Assembly (NCBI RefSeq): GCF_002259755.1
Contig: NZ_MWWY01000005.1
Coordinates: 62,001-126,000 of the forward strand
Source of the DNA: Bifidobacterium hapali
Lineage (GTDB): Bacteria > Actinomycetota > Actinomycetes > Actinomycetales > Bifidobacteriaceae
Length of the DNA stretch: 64,000 nucleotides
Reading direction: 5' to 3'
Both the position numbers and the translations under genes were made by a program. The notes under the pieces were generated by a model. The model worked only from the letters and a program-made list of their open reading frames with translations. It was not told the DNA's origin and searched no databases. Positions 7,593 through 18,879 of the stretch are shown piece after piece (the stretch's first letter is position 1; each line of letters opens with the position of its first letter).

Positions 7593-8933
7593 ATGTTACA
7601 ACGTAAAGCCATGAAGCAGCTGGAATTCTGGAGGGCACATAAAGCCAAGCAAGCTATGCTGGTTGACGGTGCTCGTCAAGTCGGTAAAACGCATCTGGTG
7701 CGCACTTTTGGTAAAGCGAACTATAACCATACGATTGAAATCAACTTTATTGACAATGAAGATGCGCGTGACGCAATTGACGCTGCTCATAATGCTAATG
7801 ATGTATTCTTCGCTATTTCGGCATATGCGAATGATGATCTTATTGCAGGAGAAACGCTTATTTTCCTAGATGAGATACAAGCGTGCCGTGATATTGTCAC
7901 AAAGATTAAATTTTTAGTTGATCGTTTTAGTGGCTACGATTTCATCCTGTCAGGATCATTATTAGGCGTAGATCTCAAGAGCGTGCGATCAGTGCCGGTT
8001 GGTTACCTGGATTCAATCACCATGTTCCCGCTTGATTTTGAAGAATATTGTTGGGCGAACAAAGTTCAGCCTGCGGTATTTGATGAAGTGAGAAGCGCAT
8101 TTGCTCAACGCAGACCGGTTAATGATGCGGTGCATCGACGATTGGCTGGTTTGTTTCATGAGTATTTGATTGTGGGAGGCATGCCGCAGGCGGTAGAAAA
8201 CTTTGTGCAAGAGCACAATATCCAGTCACTGCGAATGTATCAGCAGAATATTATTGATCGATATCGCGAGGATATTGCACAGTATGCTGATGGTGTGGAA
8301 CGTGTACGTGCGATTCGACGCATATACGATCTTATTCCTGCGCAGCTTAATCAGCAGAATAAACGCTTCAAAGTTGCCAGTGTGACAGCTGGTGCTCGAT
8401 ATGTGCGCTATCAGGAGGAATTCCTCTGGCTGACTGATGCTGGTGTGGCATTGCCGGTATACAACGTGGATGAGCCGCGATATCCGTTGATGCTGGCACA
8501 GAAATCGAATTTGTTTAAGCTGTTCGCTAATGATGTTGGATTGCTGACATGTATGTGCGGCATGGATGTAGTGCGTGACATGTTGCGTGACCGAACAGAT
8601 GTGAATTACGGTGCATTGTATGAGAACGCTGTAGCTCAAGAACTCATTGCGCACGGAGTTACTCCTTATTATTTCAAGAATAATGCGATTGGTGAACTTG
8701 ATTTTCTGATGGAAAGTTCTCGCGGCGTGGTCGTTCCAATCGAAGTGAAATCAGGTAAAACGTATAATCGGCATAGTGCGTTAAATCGTGCGCTGGCTAC
8801 ACCAAACTATGGCATGGAGCGCGGTGTGGTATTAGCTGAAACAAATGTGCAGGTACAGGAGCGCATTGATTATTTGCCGGTGTATATGGTAGCTGTATTA
8901 GATCGTGAAACGGTAGTTTTACAGGGAATGTGA
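7593..8933 (+). CDS. AAA ATPase with DUF4143 and C-terminal nuclease-like domain
   Basis: A 446-residue protein of the DUF4143 ATPase family. Walker A is GARQVGKT (residues 26-33), Walker B is FLDEIQ (91-96), and a sensor-like ILSGSLLG follows. The C-terminal part has ELDFLME, then VPIEVKSGKTYNRHSAL, the D-ExK pattern of the DUF4143 / PD-(D/E)XK fold. ATG 7593 has AAGG nine bases upstream; a GTG at 7584 overlaps that site and is less likely. The gene is more A+T-rich than its neighbours and lies between two copies of a LacI-type gene end. Members of this family are scattered accessory genes with no settled role; roles in defence or mobile elements have been suggested but nothing here proves one. 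Confidence 0.85.
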   Translation: MLQRKAMKQLEFWRAHKAKQAMLVDGARQVGKTHLVRTFGKANYNHTIEINFIDNEDARDAIDAAHNANDVFFAISAYANDDLIAGETLIFLDEIQACRDIVTKIKFLVDRFSGYDFILSGSLLGVDLKSVRSVPVGYLDSITMFPLDFEEYCWANKVQPAVFDEVRSAFAQRRPVNDAVHRRLAGLFHEYLIVGGMPQAVENFVQEHNIQSLRMYQQNIIDRYREDIAQYADGVERVRAIRRIYDLIPAQLNQQNKRFKVASVTAGARYVRYQEEFLWLTDAGVALPVYNVDEPRYPLMLAQKSNLFKLFANDVGLLTCMCGMDVVRDMLRDRTDVNYGALYENAVAQELIAHGVTPYYFKNNAIGELDFLMESSRGVVVPIEVKSGKTYNRHSALNRALATPNYGMERGVVLAETNVQVQERIDYLPVYMVAVLDRETVVLQGM

Positions 8934-9061
8934 GAAGTATCATCAAATTTGATGCTTCTACTGCTGCGGAACGTATTCTTGCGCGTATCGATGACACATC
9001 TCTCCAGCCGGAACTGTTGACCACGCATTCGCACGTTGTTGCTCGTGCAACCACGCGATAG
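8934..9061 (+). pseudogene. C-terminal fragment of a LacI-type regulator (copy B) and right direct repeat
   Basis: Starting immediately after the ATPase stop, the plus strand encodes IIKFDASTAAERILARIDDT, then LQPELL and a final HSHVVARATTR before a TAG at 9059-9061. This is the C-terminus of a LacI-family repressor with no preceding DNA-binding or sugar-binding part. The segment 8958-9061 repeats 7329-7435 almost exactly. Copy B keeps a few more LacI-like residues on its left side than copy A (FDAS versus WTAP at the same place), so each copy has its own left neighbour sequence. Confidence 0.7.
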
Positions 9062-9255
9062 CGGATTTACCGAGTGTTCAACATGCCGACGGGTATTGTT
9101 TGCTTGAGTTGGGTGTTGGGTTCATATGGGTTTCCTAGCGTGGAGCTTGTCCATTAGCATATGGCGGCAACGTATAACCGATCATTCATGGGTCTGTTAG
9201 CGACGTGAATGAAGGATATTACTTGTGTGGCCATACGAGGGGAAGGAATTCTACC
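9062..9255. other. Intergenic region before the surface nucleotidase gene
   Basis: About 190 bases with no gene. It should hold the promoter of the nucleotidase. A TTGTCC and a TATAAC lie about 20 bases apart near 9145-9180, which is too wide for a confident promoter call. Nothing else is recognised. Confidence 0.3.
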
Positions 9256-12200
9256 GTGGGGTCCTATCGTAATATTGGGCTGGTGACGCGCAGTACGATT
9301 GCACTGTGCGCTGCTGCCGCAACGCTGGCTGGCTCAGCGTTCATCGGTGTGCCGAATGCGCACGCTGTTGACGCAACTGCCAAGCCGTCCGTTATTATCA
9401 ACGAAGTATTCGCTGGTAACACCAAGGAACTCGGCGATCCGGTCACCGAACGTGACGATTGGGTCGAACTGAAGAATACTGGTTCTGAGCCGGTCAACGT
9501 CAATGGTTGGGGTATTTACGACGAGAAGCAGAAGAAGCACTATACGATCGGTGTTGACAAGGAAATCAACACGGATACGATTGTGCAGCCCGGCGGCTAT
9601 CTCGTAGCTGCGATCGACTACAACGGGGAACCGGGTCTTGGATCTGACGCTGATTCGGTGTACCTGACGTCGAAGACTGGCGACAAGTATGATACAGCTG
9701 CCGAAGTTGACTCGACTACGTGGAAGCTTGCCGACAAGCTGACCGCACAGCAGTCATGGTCGCGCGCAGATGATGGCACGTTCAAGGTCAGCGACAAGCC
9801 GACGCCGGGCGCTGCCAATGAGTTCCCAGCACCGACTCCAACTCCGGAACCGGGCGAAACGCTGACTGTTAACGCTTGGCCGGGCCTTGACAAGGTCACG
9901 CCGGTCGATGCGAAGGGCGAATTCGGTGCGAGCGGCAAATCCGGTGAACACACCGACGGTAACCTGTCCGGTCTGGTCTACGAAAACGCGACGAATACGC
10001 TGTGGGCTGCAGATAACGATCTCAACCCGACGCTCGGTAACACCGAAGACAAGGGCCCTGGTTCAATCAACAAGTTCGTGCTCGATCCTGCAACCGGTAC
10101 GTGGAAGCAGGATACGACCGACGGTTGGACGTTCAAGGTGGACGACACGACCAAGGGCGGCAAGCAGCTGCACTTCAAGGACGGCAAGGGCGGCGTTGAT
10201 TCCGAAGGCATCACGCTGATCAACGCAGACTCGTCCAAGGGTGTGTTCATCGGTGCGGAACGCGACAACGAAGACAAGAACACGCCGCGTCCGTCCATCC
10301 TCAGCTACGATGTGAACGCGACTGCCGTCGACACGAACGGCGATGGCGCACAGGACCTGACTGCTACGCACGAGTGGAATCTTGTGGCACCGCTGTCCCA
10401 GTTCGACGTGACGCTGACCAAGGATGACGCCAACCTCGGCGTCGAAGGCCTCGCGTTCATCCCGAATGAGACGCTTACTGCCAACAAGTTCAAGGTCAAC
10501 CTCGATCCGAACAACGTGCATGATTACGATCCTGCCGGTACTGCTAACGACTACGATGGTCTGTTCTTCGCGGCTCTTGAGAAAACTAACGCGATCTACG
10601 CGTTCGCGCTTGCCACGGTCGGCGGCAAGGATGTTGCCTACCCGATCTCCCAGATTCCGCTGCCGCAGGCCGCTGCTAACGCTGGTTTCGATGGTCCGCG
10701 TGATCTGACGTGGGATGCTGAGCACAACCAACTGCTCGCTCAAGGTGACAACGACAAGGGCACTGGCTCGAAGATCGCCACCTACACCTTCGACAAGAAC
10801 GGTGCGCTCACGCTCACCGCGCTCACCGCAACACCAGCAGAAATCGCAGGACAGAACTCCGAAGGCTACGCGATCACGCCTGACTCAGCCGCGAAGAGCG
10901 TCGAAGGCGGCAAGGAAGGCAAGACCTACAAGCCGGTCTTCTGGGCTGATGACGGCGTAACCGACGGTTACTCACTGCGTCAAGGCTGGATCGAAACCAA
11001 CGTGCCAGCAAAGACGAGCACCGAAATCAACCTGCTCAACTTCAACGATTTCCACGGACGCATCGACAAGCACCTCACCGTTCCGTTCGCTGGAACCATC
11101 GAACAGTTGCGCGCCGAATATCCGGACAGCTCGCTGCTGCTCGCCGCTGGCGACAACATTGGTGCTTCCCTGTTCAACTCGTCTGTCCAGCGTGACCAGC
11201 CAACCATCGACGTGCTCAATGCGCTCGGCTTAAAAGCGTCCGCAGTCGGCAACCACGAGTTCGACCAAGGCTACGCTGACCTCACCGACCGTGTGATCGG
11301 CACGGAAGGTAAGCGTAACGCTCAGTGGGATTACCTCGGCGCGAACGTGTACCGCAAGTCCGACGGTAAGCCGGCACTCAAGGAATACAGCATTCAAGAC
11401 GTCAACGGCGTCAAGGTTGGTGTGATCGGTGCGGTCACTGAAGAAACCTCCACGCTTGTTTCGCCCGGCGGTATCAAGGACATCACCTTCGGCGATCCAG
11501 TCGAAGCAGTCAACCGCGTTGCCAAGCAGCTCACCGACGGTAACGAATCCAACGGTGAGGCCGACGTGATCGTCGCCGAATACCACGAAGGTGCGCTCGC
11601 AAACGAGGATACGGAAACTGGCAAGCCGACGCTCGACGAGCAGAAGGCCGACAGCCCGGTGTTCAAGCACATCGTCGACGATACCGACAAGAACGTCGAC
11701 GTGATCTTCACTGCGCACACGCACATGGCCTACGATTACACTGATCCGGCGCACGCAGACCGTCCGATCATCCAGACCGGTAGCTACGCGGCTAACGTCG
11801 GCCAGGTTGTACTTGACTACGACAAGGCGAGCGACAAGGTCACCTATGTCAAGTCTGGTAATGTGCCGTCTCTGAGTGCACCGGCTGCCGATCCTGACAA
11901 GGGTGCAACCGACGAGGAGAAGGACGCCTTCGACGCCGAGCTTGCTGCCAAGTATCCGACCGTCGCCAAGGTCAAGGAGATCGTTGACGCGGCGCTCAAG
12001 GTCGCTGCGGCCAAGGGCAACGAGAAGGTCGGCTCCATCGCCGCGGACATCACCACCGCGTTCAAGGACGGTGCCCGCGACGATCGCGCGTCTGAATCCA
12101 CGATGGGTAACCTCGTGGCTGATGCGCTGCTCGACTCGCTGAAGTCTGCGGATCGTGGCGGTGCTGAAATCGGCGTGGTGAACCCGGGTGGCCTGCGTGC

Positions 12201-13224
12201 CGAATTCTGCAAGACTGGCGAAAACGAGAAGTGCACGCTCGCCGAGGACGGTTCGATCACCTACGCTCAGGCGAACTCGGTGCTGCCGTTCCTCAACAAC
12301 CTGTGGACCACCACGCTTACCGGCGCGCAGTTCAAGGAAGCGCTCGAACAGCAGTGGCAGACCACGGCTGACGGCACGGAACCGTCCCGTCCGTACCTGC
12401 AGCTCGGCCTGTCGCACAACGTGTCGTACACCTACGATCCGAACGCCAAGCAGGGCGAGCACATCACGTCGGTCACCATCAACGGCGAGCCGCTCGACCT
12501 GAACCGTGAGTACCGTATTGGTTCGTTCAGCTTCCTGTTGCAGGGCGGCGACAACTTCCGCGCCTTTGCAGCTGGCAAGAACACCAAGGACACTGGTTTG
12601 GTAGATCGTGACGCATGGATTGACTACATTCGTGCTAACTCGCCGTTGAAGCCTCGCTACGATCGTCGTGCCGTGGCCGTGACCGGACTGCCGACCGGTG
12701 AGGTGAAGGCTGGTAGCTCGTTCGCCCTGAACTTCTCGAAGCTCACACTCACTTCGCTCGGTGTACCGGCTGAAACGAAGCTCACCGCGAAGGTTGGTGA
12801 CGCAACCGTTGGTGTAGCTGATGTTAAGGATGGCGATAGCGCAACGCTGACCGTGACCCTGCCGCGTACGCTGGCAACGGGCAATGCAACGCTGACGATC
12901 GTGGGCGCGACGAACGGTACGACTGTGACGTTGCCGCTGACGGTTGTAGCAGCTGGCAGTGTGACTCCGAAGCCTCAGCCTGGCCCGGGGCAGAAGCCGA
13001 CTCCTAAGCCCGGCCCGCAGCAGCCGCAGCAGAAGCCGACTCCGCAGCAGCCGCAGCAGACGGGTGACAAGAACAAGAAGCCGTCCGCTGAGAAGAACGA
13101 CAAGGCTAAGCAGCTCACCGAAACCGGTTCGTCAGTTGCGTGGATTGCACTTGTTGCAGCCGCGTTGCTTGCTGCCGGTGGCATCTCGCTTGCTTCCATC
13201 GGCATTCACCGCCGCGAAGAGTAA
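9256..13224 (+). CDS. Cell-wall-anchored multidomain 5'-nucleotidase
   Basis: A secreted protein of about 1322 residues. Start GTG 9256 is chosen because GGGGAAGGA lies eight bases upstream and a signal peptide follows directly (hydrophobic core residues 14-32, cleavage after AHA near 37). Domains in order: lamin-tail-like domain (about 40-180, INEVFAG and WVELKNTG), an esterase/phytase-like beta-propeller (about 200-585), a metallophosphatase (about 589-880, with NFNDFHGR, GDN, GNHEFDQGY and HTHMAYDY metal-binding motifs), the 5'-nucleotidase C-terminal domain (about 920-1130), an Ig-like segment, a Pro/Gln-rich wall spacer and a sortase-type motif LTETG (1287-1291) with membrane helix and RREE tail. 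It probably releases phosphate or nucleosides from extracellular nucleotides. No sortase gene is nearby. Confidence 0.87.
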   Translation: MGSYRNIGLVTRSTIALCAAAATLAGSAFIGVPNAHAVDATAKPSVIINEVFAGNTKELGDPVTERDDWVELKNTGSEPVNVNGWGIYDEKQKKHYTIGVDKEINTDTIVQPGGYLVAAIDYNGEPGLGSDADSVYLTSKTGDKYDTAAEVDSTTWKLADKLTAQQSWSRADDGTFKVSDKPTPGAANEFPAPTPTPEPGETLTVNAWPGLDKVTPVDAKGEFGASGKSGEHTDGNLSGLVYENATNTLWAADNDLNPTLGNTEDKGPGSINKFVLDPATGTWKQDTTDGWTFKVDDTTKGGKQLHFKDGKGGVDSEGITLINADSSKGVFIGAERDNEDKNTPRPSILSYDVNATAVDTNGDGAQDLTATHEWNLVAPLSQFDVTLTKDDANLGVEGLAFIPNETLTANKFKVNLDPNNVHDYDPAGTANDYDGLFFAALEKTNAIYAFALATVGGKDVAYPISQIPLPQAAANAGFDGPRDLTWDAEHNQLLAQGDNDKGTGSKIATYTFDKNGALTLTALTATPAEIAGQNSEGYAITPDSAAKSVEGGKEGKTYKPVFWADDGVTDGYSLRQGWIETNVPAKTSTEINLLNFNDFHGRIDKHLTVPFAGTIEQLRAEYPDSSLLLAAGDNIGASLFNSSVQRDQPTIDVLNALGLKASAVGNHEFDQGYADLTDRVIGTEGKRNAQWDYLGANVYRKSDGKPALKEYSIQDVNGVKVGVIGAVTEETSTLVSPGGIKDITFGDPVEAVNRVAKQLTDGNESNGEADVIVAEYHEGALANEDTETGKPTLDEQKADSPVFKHIVDDTDKNVDVIFTAHTHMAYDYTDPAHADRPIIQTGSYAANVGQVVLDYDKASDKVTYVKSGNVPSLSAPAADPDKGATDEEKDAFDAELAAKYPTVAKVKEIVDAALKVAAAKGNEKVGSIAADITTAFKDGARDDRASESTMGNLVADALLDSLKSADRGGAEIGVVNPGGLRAEFCKTGENEKCTLAEDGSITYAQANSVLPFLNNLWTTTLTGAQFKEALEQQWQTTADGTEPSRPYLQLGLSHNVSYTYDPNAKQGEHITSVTINGEPLDLNREYRIGSFSFLLQGGDNFRAFAAGKNTKDTGLVDRDAWIDYIRANSPLKPRYDRRAVAVTGLPTGEVKAGSSFALNFSKLTLTSLGVPAETKLTAKVGDATVGVADVKDGDSATLTVTLPRTLATGNATLTIVGATNGTTVTLPLTVVAAGSVTPKPQPGPGQKPTPKPGPQQPQQKPTPQQPQQTGDKNKKPSAEKNDKAKQLTETGSSVAWIALVAAALLAAGGISLASIGIHRREE

Positions 13225-13237
13225 GCGCATAAGCAAA

Positions 13238-13296
13238 TAACGTAAGGGGGTGTGGGCTCCTCTCTCATTGAGAGGAACCCACACCCCCTTACGTTA
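13238..13296. terminator. 27-bp stem hairpin, bidirectional terminator
   Basis: Arms 13238-13264 and 13270-13296 pair along 27 positions with a single mismatch or wobble, around a five-base loop. It lies between the convergent nucleotidase and thiamine-cluster genes, so it can end transcription from both sides. Confidence 0.85.
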
Positions 13297-13349
13297 TTAA
13301 CGTGAATACACGGTTCCGTTTATGAAGACATCTGCCTTCACGGTGCTGT

Positions 13350-13364
13350 CCTAACAAGGGGAGT
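13350..13364 (+). repeat. AAGGGGAGC-family repeat
   Basis: CCTAACAAGGGGAGT, one of six copies of a short intergenic motif in this window (others at 34871, 46565, 46606, 53050 and 60663). Confidence 0.6.
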
Positions 13365-13375
13365 CGATGATAACT

Positions 13376-13741
13376 TTATTCGCTAAGGAGTTTATCGACG
13401 ATTTGCGGCTTTTCCGTGAGTTGACCGGTGAAACCGGGGCGAATATCCATGTGCAGCACGAGACTTGTGCGGTAGCCTTGTTCTGCGAGCTTCTTCGCCG
13501 CTTCCCCCGCAACATGAAGTACTTCGTCAAGATCACCCTCGACATCAGTAAACAGTGCGTTTGTCTCCTGTGGTAAGCCCGAATCTCGAATCACCTTCAC
13601 CGCTTGCGCTACATACGGTGAAACTTCCGAACCGGCACCAGAGACCGACACTTGAATCGCGGCGACCGTATTGAGATACGGCTTGCCTGTTTCAGGATTA
13701 ATAGGAACGTCCTGCGTTATTGCGTTGCGATCAAGAATCAT
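13376..13741 (-). CDS. Thiamine-binding protein, MTH1187/YqgV family
   Basis: A 121-residue protein of the MTH1187/YkoF-like thiamine-binding family (formerly DUF77). Characteristic parts are AAIQVSVSGAG, SPYVAQAVKVIRDSGL, then LFTDVEGDLDEVLHV and a SLVLHMDIRPG strand. The site AAAGGA precedes two ATG codons at 13744 and 13741; the second has the better spacing. It is the last gene of the minus-strand thiamine cluster, after thiD, separated from it by 68 bases. It probably binds thiamine or a precursor in the cytoplasm; whether it helps transport or buffering is not known. Confidence 0.8.
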   Translation of the reverse strand: MILDRNAITQDVPINPETGKPYLNTVAAIQVSVSGAGSEVSPYVAQAVKVIRDSGLPQETNALFTDVEGDLDEVLHVAGEAAKKLAEQGYRTSLVLHMDIRPGFTGQLTEKPQIVDKLLSE

Positions 13742-13809
13742 CATATTTCCTTTCTGCACAATGGCTGCCTTTTACTGTCAAGCAATCAAGCCACTGTAAT
13801 CATCGTTTG

Positions 13810-14607
13810 TCAGCGATACTGCCAGCCGTGGTCCATCGGACCAGATCCATGTCCAAGATCAAGCTGAGCGTTCAGCGCACCAGTCAGATACTCTTTAGCA
13901 CGACGAATCGCATCCGGTAACAATTCTCCTTGCGCGAGATACGCAGCAATCGCAGACGATAACGTACATCCAGTACCGTGTGTGTTCGGATTGTTGACGC
14001 GTGTGCCACGGAACCACGTAATAGTGCCGTCAATCTGCGCAAGTACGTCGCTCGCACCTTCAACACTATGACCACCTTTTACGAGCGCGGCACAACCGAA
14101 CATGGTCGCAATACGATGAGCAGCAGCTTCCATATCGGTCTGATTGTGAAGTGGAGAGCCCGTCAACACTTCCGTTTCTGGAATATTCGGCGTCACCAGT
14201 GTTGCAAGCGGAAACAGCCGCTCAGTGAGTGCAGTCACTGCGTCATCGTCAATCAAATGCGCGCCGGACGTTGCAATCATCACCGGGTCAAGCACGACAT
14301 TGCGCGCGTGATGCGCAGCAAGACGATCAGCAATCGCAGTAATAATCTCGGCCGACGAGACCATACCAATCTTGACGGCTACCGGCGGAATATCAGCGAA
14401 CACGGTATCAATCTGCGCGGCCACCATGCTAGGAGACACGTTTTCAACTCCAGTGACTCCCATCGTATTTTGCGCGGTGATTGCGGTGATCGCGCTCATA
14501 CCGAACACGCCGCATGCCAGCATAGTTTTGAGGTCGGCTTGCATACCCGCTCCACCGGACGAGTCTGACCCAGAAATCGCGAGAACTGCAGGAAGCGTAG
14601 TAGACAT
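13810..14607 (-). CDS. thiD: Hydroxymethylpyrimidine (phosphate) kinase
   Basis: A 265-residue ribokinase-fold enzyme that phosphorylates HMP and HMP phosphate in thiamine synthesis. Motifs are [19 protein letters not shown] at the N-terminus (substrate loop), [28 protein letters not shown] and the anion-hole motif [20 protein letters not shown] with its catalytic Cys. The length is normal for the single-domain enzyme. ATG 14607 has AAGGAG six bases upstream. It follows thiE-thiC on the same strand after a strong hairpin (14677-14713), so it may be expressed separately or by read-through. Confidence 0.93.
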   Translation of the reverse strand: MSTTLPAVLAISGSDSSGGAGMQADLKTMLACGVFGMSAITAITAQNTMGVTGVENVSPSMVAAQIDTVFADIPPVAVKIGMVSSAEIITAIADRLAAHHARNVVLDPVMIATSGAHLIDDDAVTALTERLFPLATLVTPNIPETEVLTGSPLHNQTDMEAAAHRIATMFGCAALVKGGHSVEGASDVLAQIDGTITWFRGTRVNNPNTHGTGCTLSSAIAAYLAQGELLPDAIRRAKEYLTGALNAQLDLGHGSGPMDHGWQYR

Positions 14608-14676
14608 ACGAACTCCTTGAAGTGACTGCACTATGGACTATCAGAGGATTATTAGAGGGACTATCAGATACACAAA

Positions 14677-14713
14677 GGCGGTGTCTTACGGCAATATTGC
14701 CTAAGACACCGCC
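14677..14713 (-). terminator. Strong nested hairpin after thiE-thiC
   Basis: GGCGGTGTCTTA (14677-14688) pairs with TAAGACACCGCC (14702-14713), and the loop is itself the palindrome GGCAATATTGCC (14690-14701). The stem is nearly continuous over the whole element. It starts 13 bases after the thiE-thiC stop codon. Confidence 0.8.
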
Positions 14714-14726
14714 ATCGTGTTTTGCC

Positions 14727-17564
<2,838 letters not shown>

Positions 17565-18578
17565 CTATTGCGTGACGATGATCGGTGAATCAGCCACCTG
17601 TTCAGGCGTGAGATTCCACAGTGCATCGAGAAAATGCGGCTGAAATGTCCCCGTCCCGTTCGATTGTTGTTCGGCAATTTCGCCAGCACGGTTGAACAAT
17701 AGAGAAGCGGACAGTGCGGCGATCAACGGTTTACTAACCGCCAAGTATGTTGCAGTCACGCCACCTAGTGAGCAACCGGCACCGGTGATTTTCGTCATCA
17801 TCGCGCTGCCGCCGGGAAGACGGTAGGTGCGTTCTCCGTCGGTAACGAGATCAATCTCGCCAGAGACTGCGACCGCGGCCTGCTTGTGCGGGGTGGATGT
17901 GGCGAGGAAGCGAGCAAGTTGACGTGCTGCGACAGTTGCGCTATCTACATCGTCGACTGACTCAACGCCGGCCGGGCGGGTCGTTGCGCAGTTAGTCGAA
18001 TCAGTCGAGTCAGTTGACTGCACAGTATCGTCACGCAGTCCCCACATCGTTGCCAACGCGATGATTTCGGACGCATTGCCGCGCACAATTGTTGGGGGAG
18101 CGGCGCGGAACGAACGCAGTATCTCGGTGCGGGTTGCTCCGATGCCAGCTGCCACCGGGTCCAGTACCCACGGATGTGCTGCTTTATGAAACGCGCGTGC
18201 GATTTGCGGCAGTGCATCCTTATAGAACGGCAGCAGCGTGCCCACATTGATATAGTCTGCGCCGGCAATGGATGCCGTATCAATCACGTCGTCTGGTAGA
18301 AAACTCATCGCTGCTGTACCGCCTGCGGCAAGCTGTGCGTTTGCTACGAGATTGATCGTCACGAAATTCGTGAACGATTGCGCGAGCGGAGTAGTAGCTT
18401 TTACGGTTCGTACAGCCTCGCTGATCCGCGCACGTACATCAGTTAGATCATTAGCTGACTCTCGCTTAGACGACGCTGGCTGATTGTGCTGTATAGAAAT
18501 ATCAGTGTCAGTGGGCTCGCCGTGGCGCCAGCTTGCGCAACAATGCGGCTGCGCGTCGACTTGCGAATCATCGCTCAT
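17565..18578 (-). CDS. thiM: Hydroxyethylthiazole kinase
   Basis: A 337-residue kinase that salvages the thiazole half of thiamine. Seen are TTPLAQSFTNFVTINLVANA, GGTAAMSF, ADYINVGTL, HPWVLDPVAAGIGATRTE, TIVRGNASEI, GEIDLVTDG and the catalytic KITGAGCSLGG stretch. It is about 60 residues longer than typical ThiM because of a Ser/Asp/Asn-rich N-terminal tail (about residues 1-45) and a Ser/Thr/Asp-rich insert around residues 186-215. ATG 18578 lies seven bases after AGGGAG, and that ribosome-binding site is part of the upstream TPP aptamer. First gene of the thiamine cluster. Confidence 0.92.
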   Translation of the reverse strand: MSDDSQVDAQPHCCASWRHGEPTDTDISIQHNQPASSKRESANDLTDVRARISEAVRTVKATTPLAQSFTNFVTINLVANAQLAAGGTAAMSFLPDDVIDTASIAGADYINVGTLLPFYKDALPQIARAFHKAAHPWVLDPVAAGIGATRTEILRSFRAAPPTIVRGNASEIIALATMWGLRDDTVQSTDSTDSTNCATTRPAGVESVDDVDSATVAARQLARFLATSTPHKQAAVAVSGEIDLVTDGERTYRLPGGSAMMTKITGAGCSLGGVTATYLAVSKPLIAALSASLLFNRAGEIAEQQSNGTGTFQPHFLDALWNLTPEQVADSPIIVTQ

Positions 18579-18583
18579 ATGAC

Positions 18584-18672
18584 TGCTCCCTACGATGGTC
18601 TTAACCAACAGGTTCTAAGGGTCAGGCCGAAACCTTTCTCAACCCGCCAAACTGGCCGGGTTCCCCTGCATT
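18584..18672 (-). promoter_or_regulatory. TPP (thiamine pyrophosphate) riboswitch before thiM
   Basis: On the minus strand the conserved THI-box parts occur in order: GGGGAACCC, GGGTTGAGA (the CUGAGA bulge with C changed to U), GACCCTTAGAACCTG, a TTGGTTAAGACCA stem and CGTAGGGA. The helix next to the bulge has kept pairing by switching from the usual G-C to A-U (ACCC with GGGT), which supports a real structure. The last part, AGGGAG (18591-18586), is also the ribosome-binding site of thiM, so ligand binding should block translation directly. Confidence 0.88.
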
Positions 18673-18879
18673 ACGTTGTTGACGCTATGCCTCAACGTGG
18701 ACATTTGCGCTCTTGAATTGCGCATATACCGCAAAATGTGTGTCATCAGGTCTTGCGAGTCGCATGTGCACATGGTAAAAGGCACTGCTCATATACCTCA
18801 CATACGTACTGTCAGCGACTGCCGATAGACTTTAGGACGCTAATAAAGTCCCCAAACCGTTCAAACCAGAAGGTGCATT

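Noticed and set aside
7022..9255. An intact transposon around the ATPase gene
   Set aside because: No transposase, terminal inverted repeats or short target duplications were found; the flanking direct repeats are coding-sequence duplications.
11230..12462. Minus-strand open frame of 410 codons opposite the surface nucleotidase
   Set aside because: It mirrors the metallophosphatase and 5'-nucleotidase domains, is full of Val, Arg and Leu as expected for an antisense shadow, and has no start signal.
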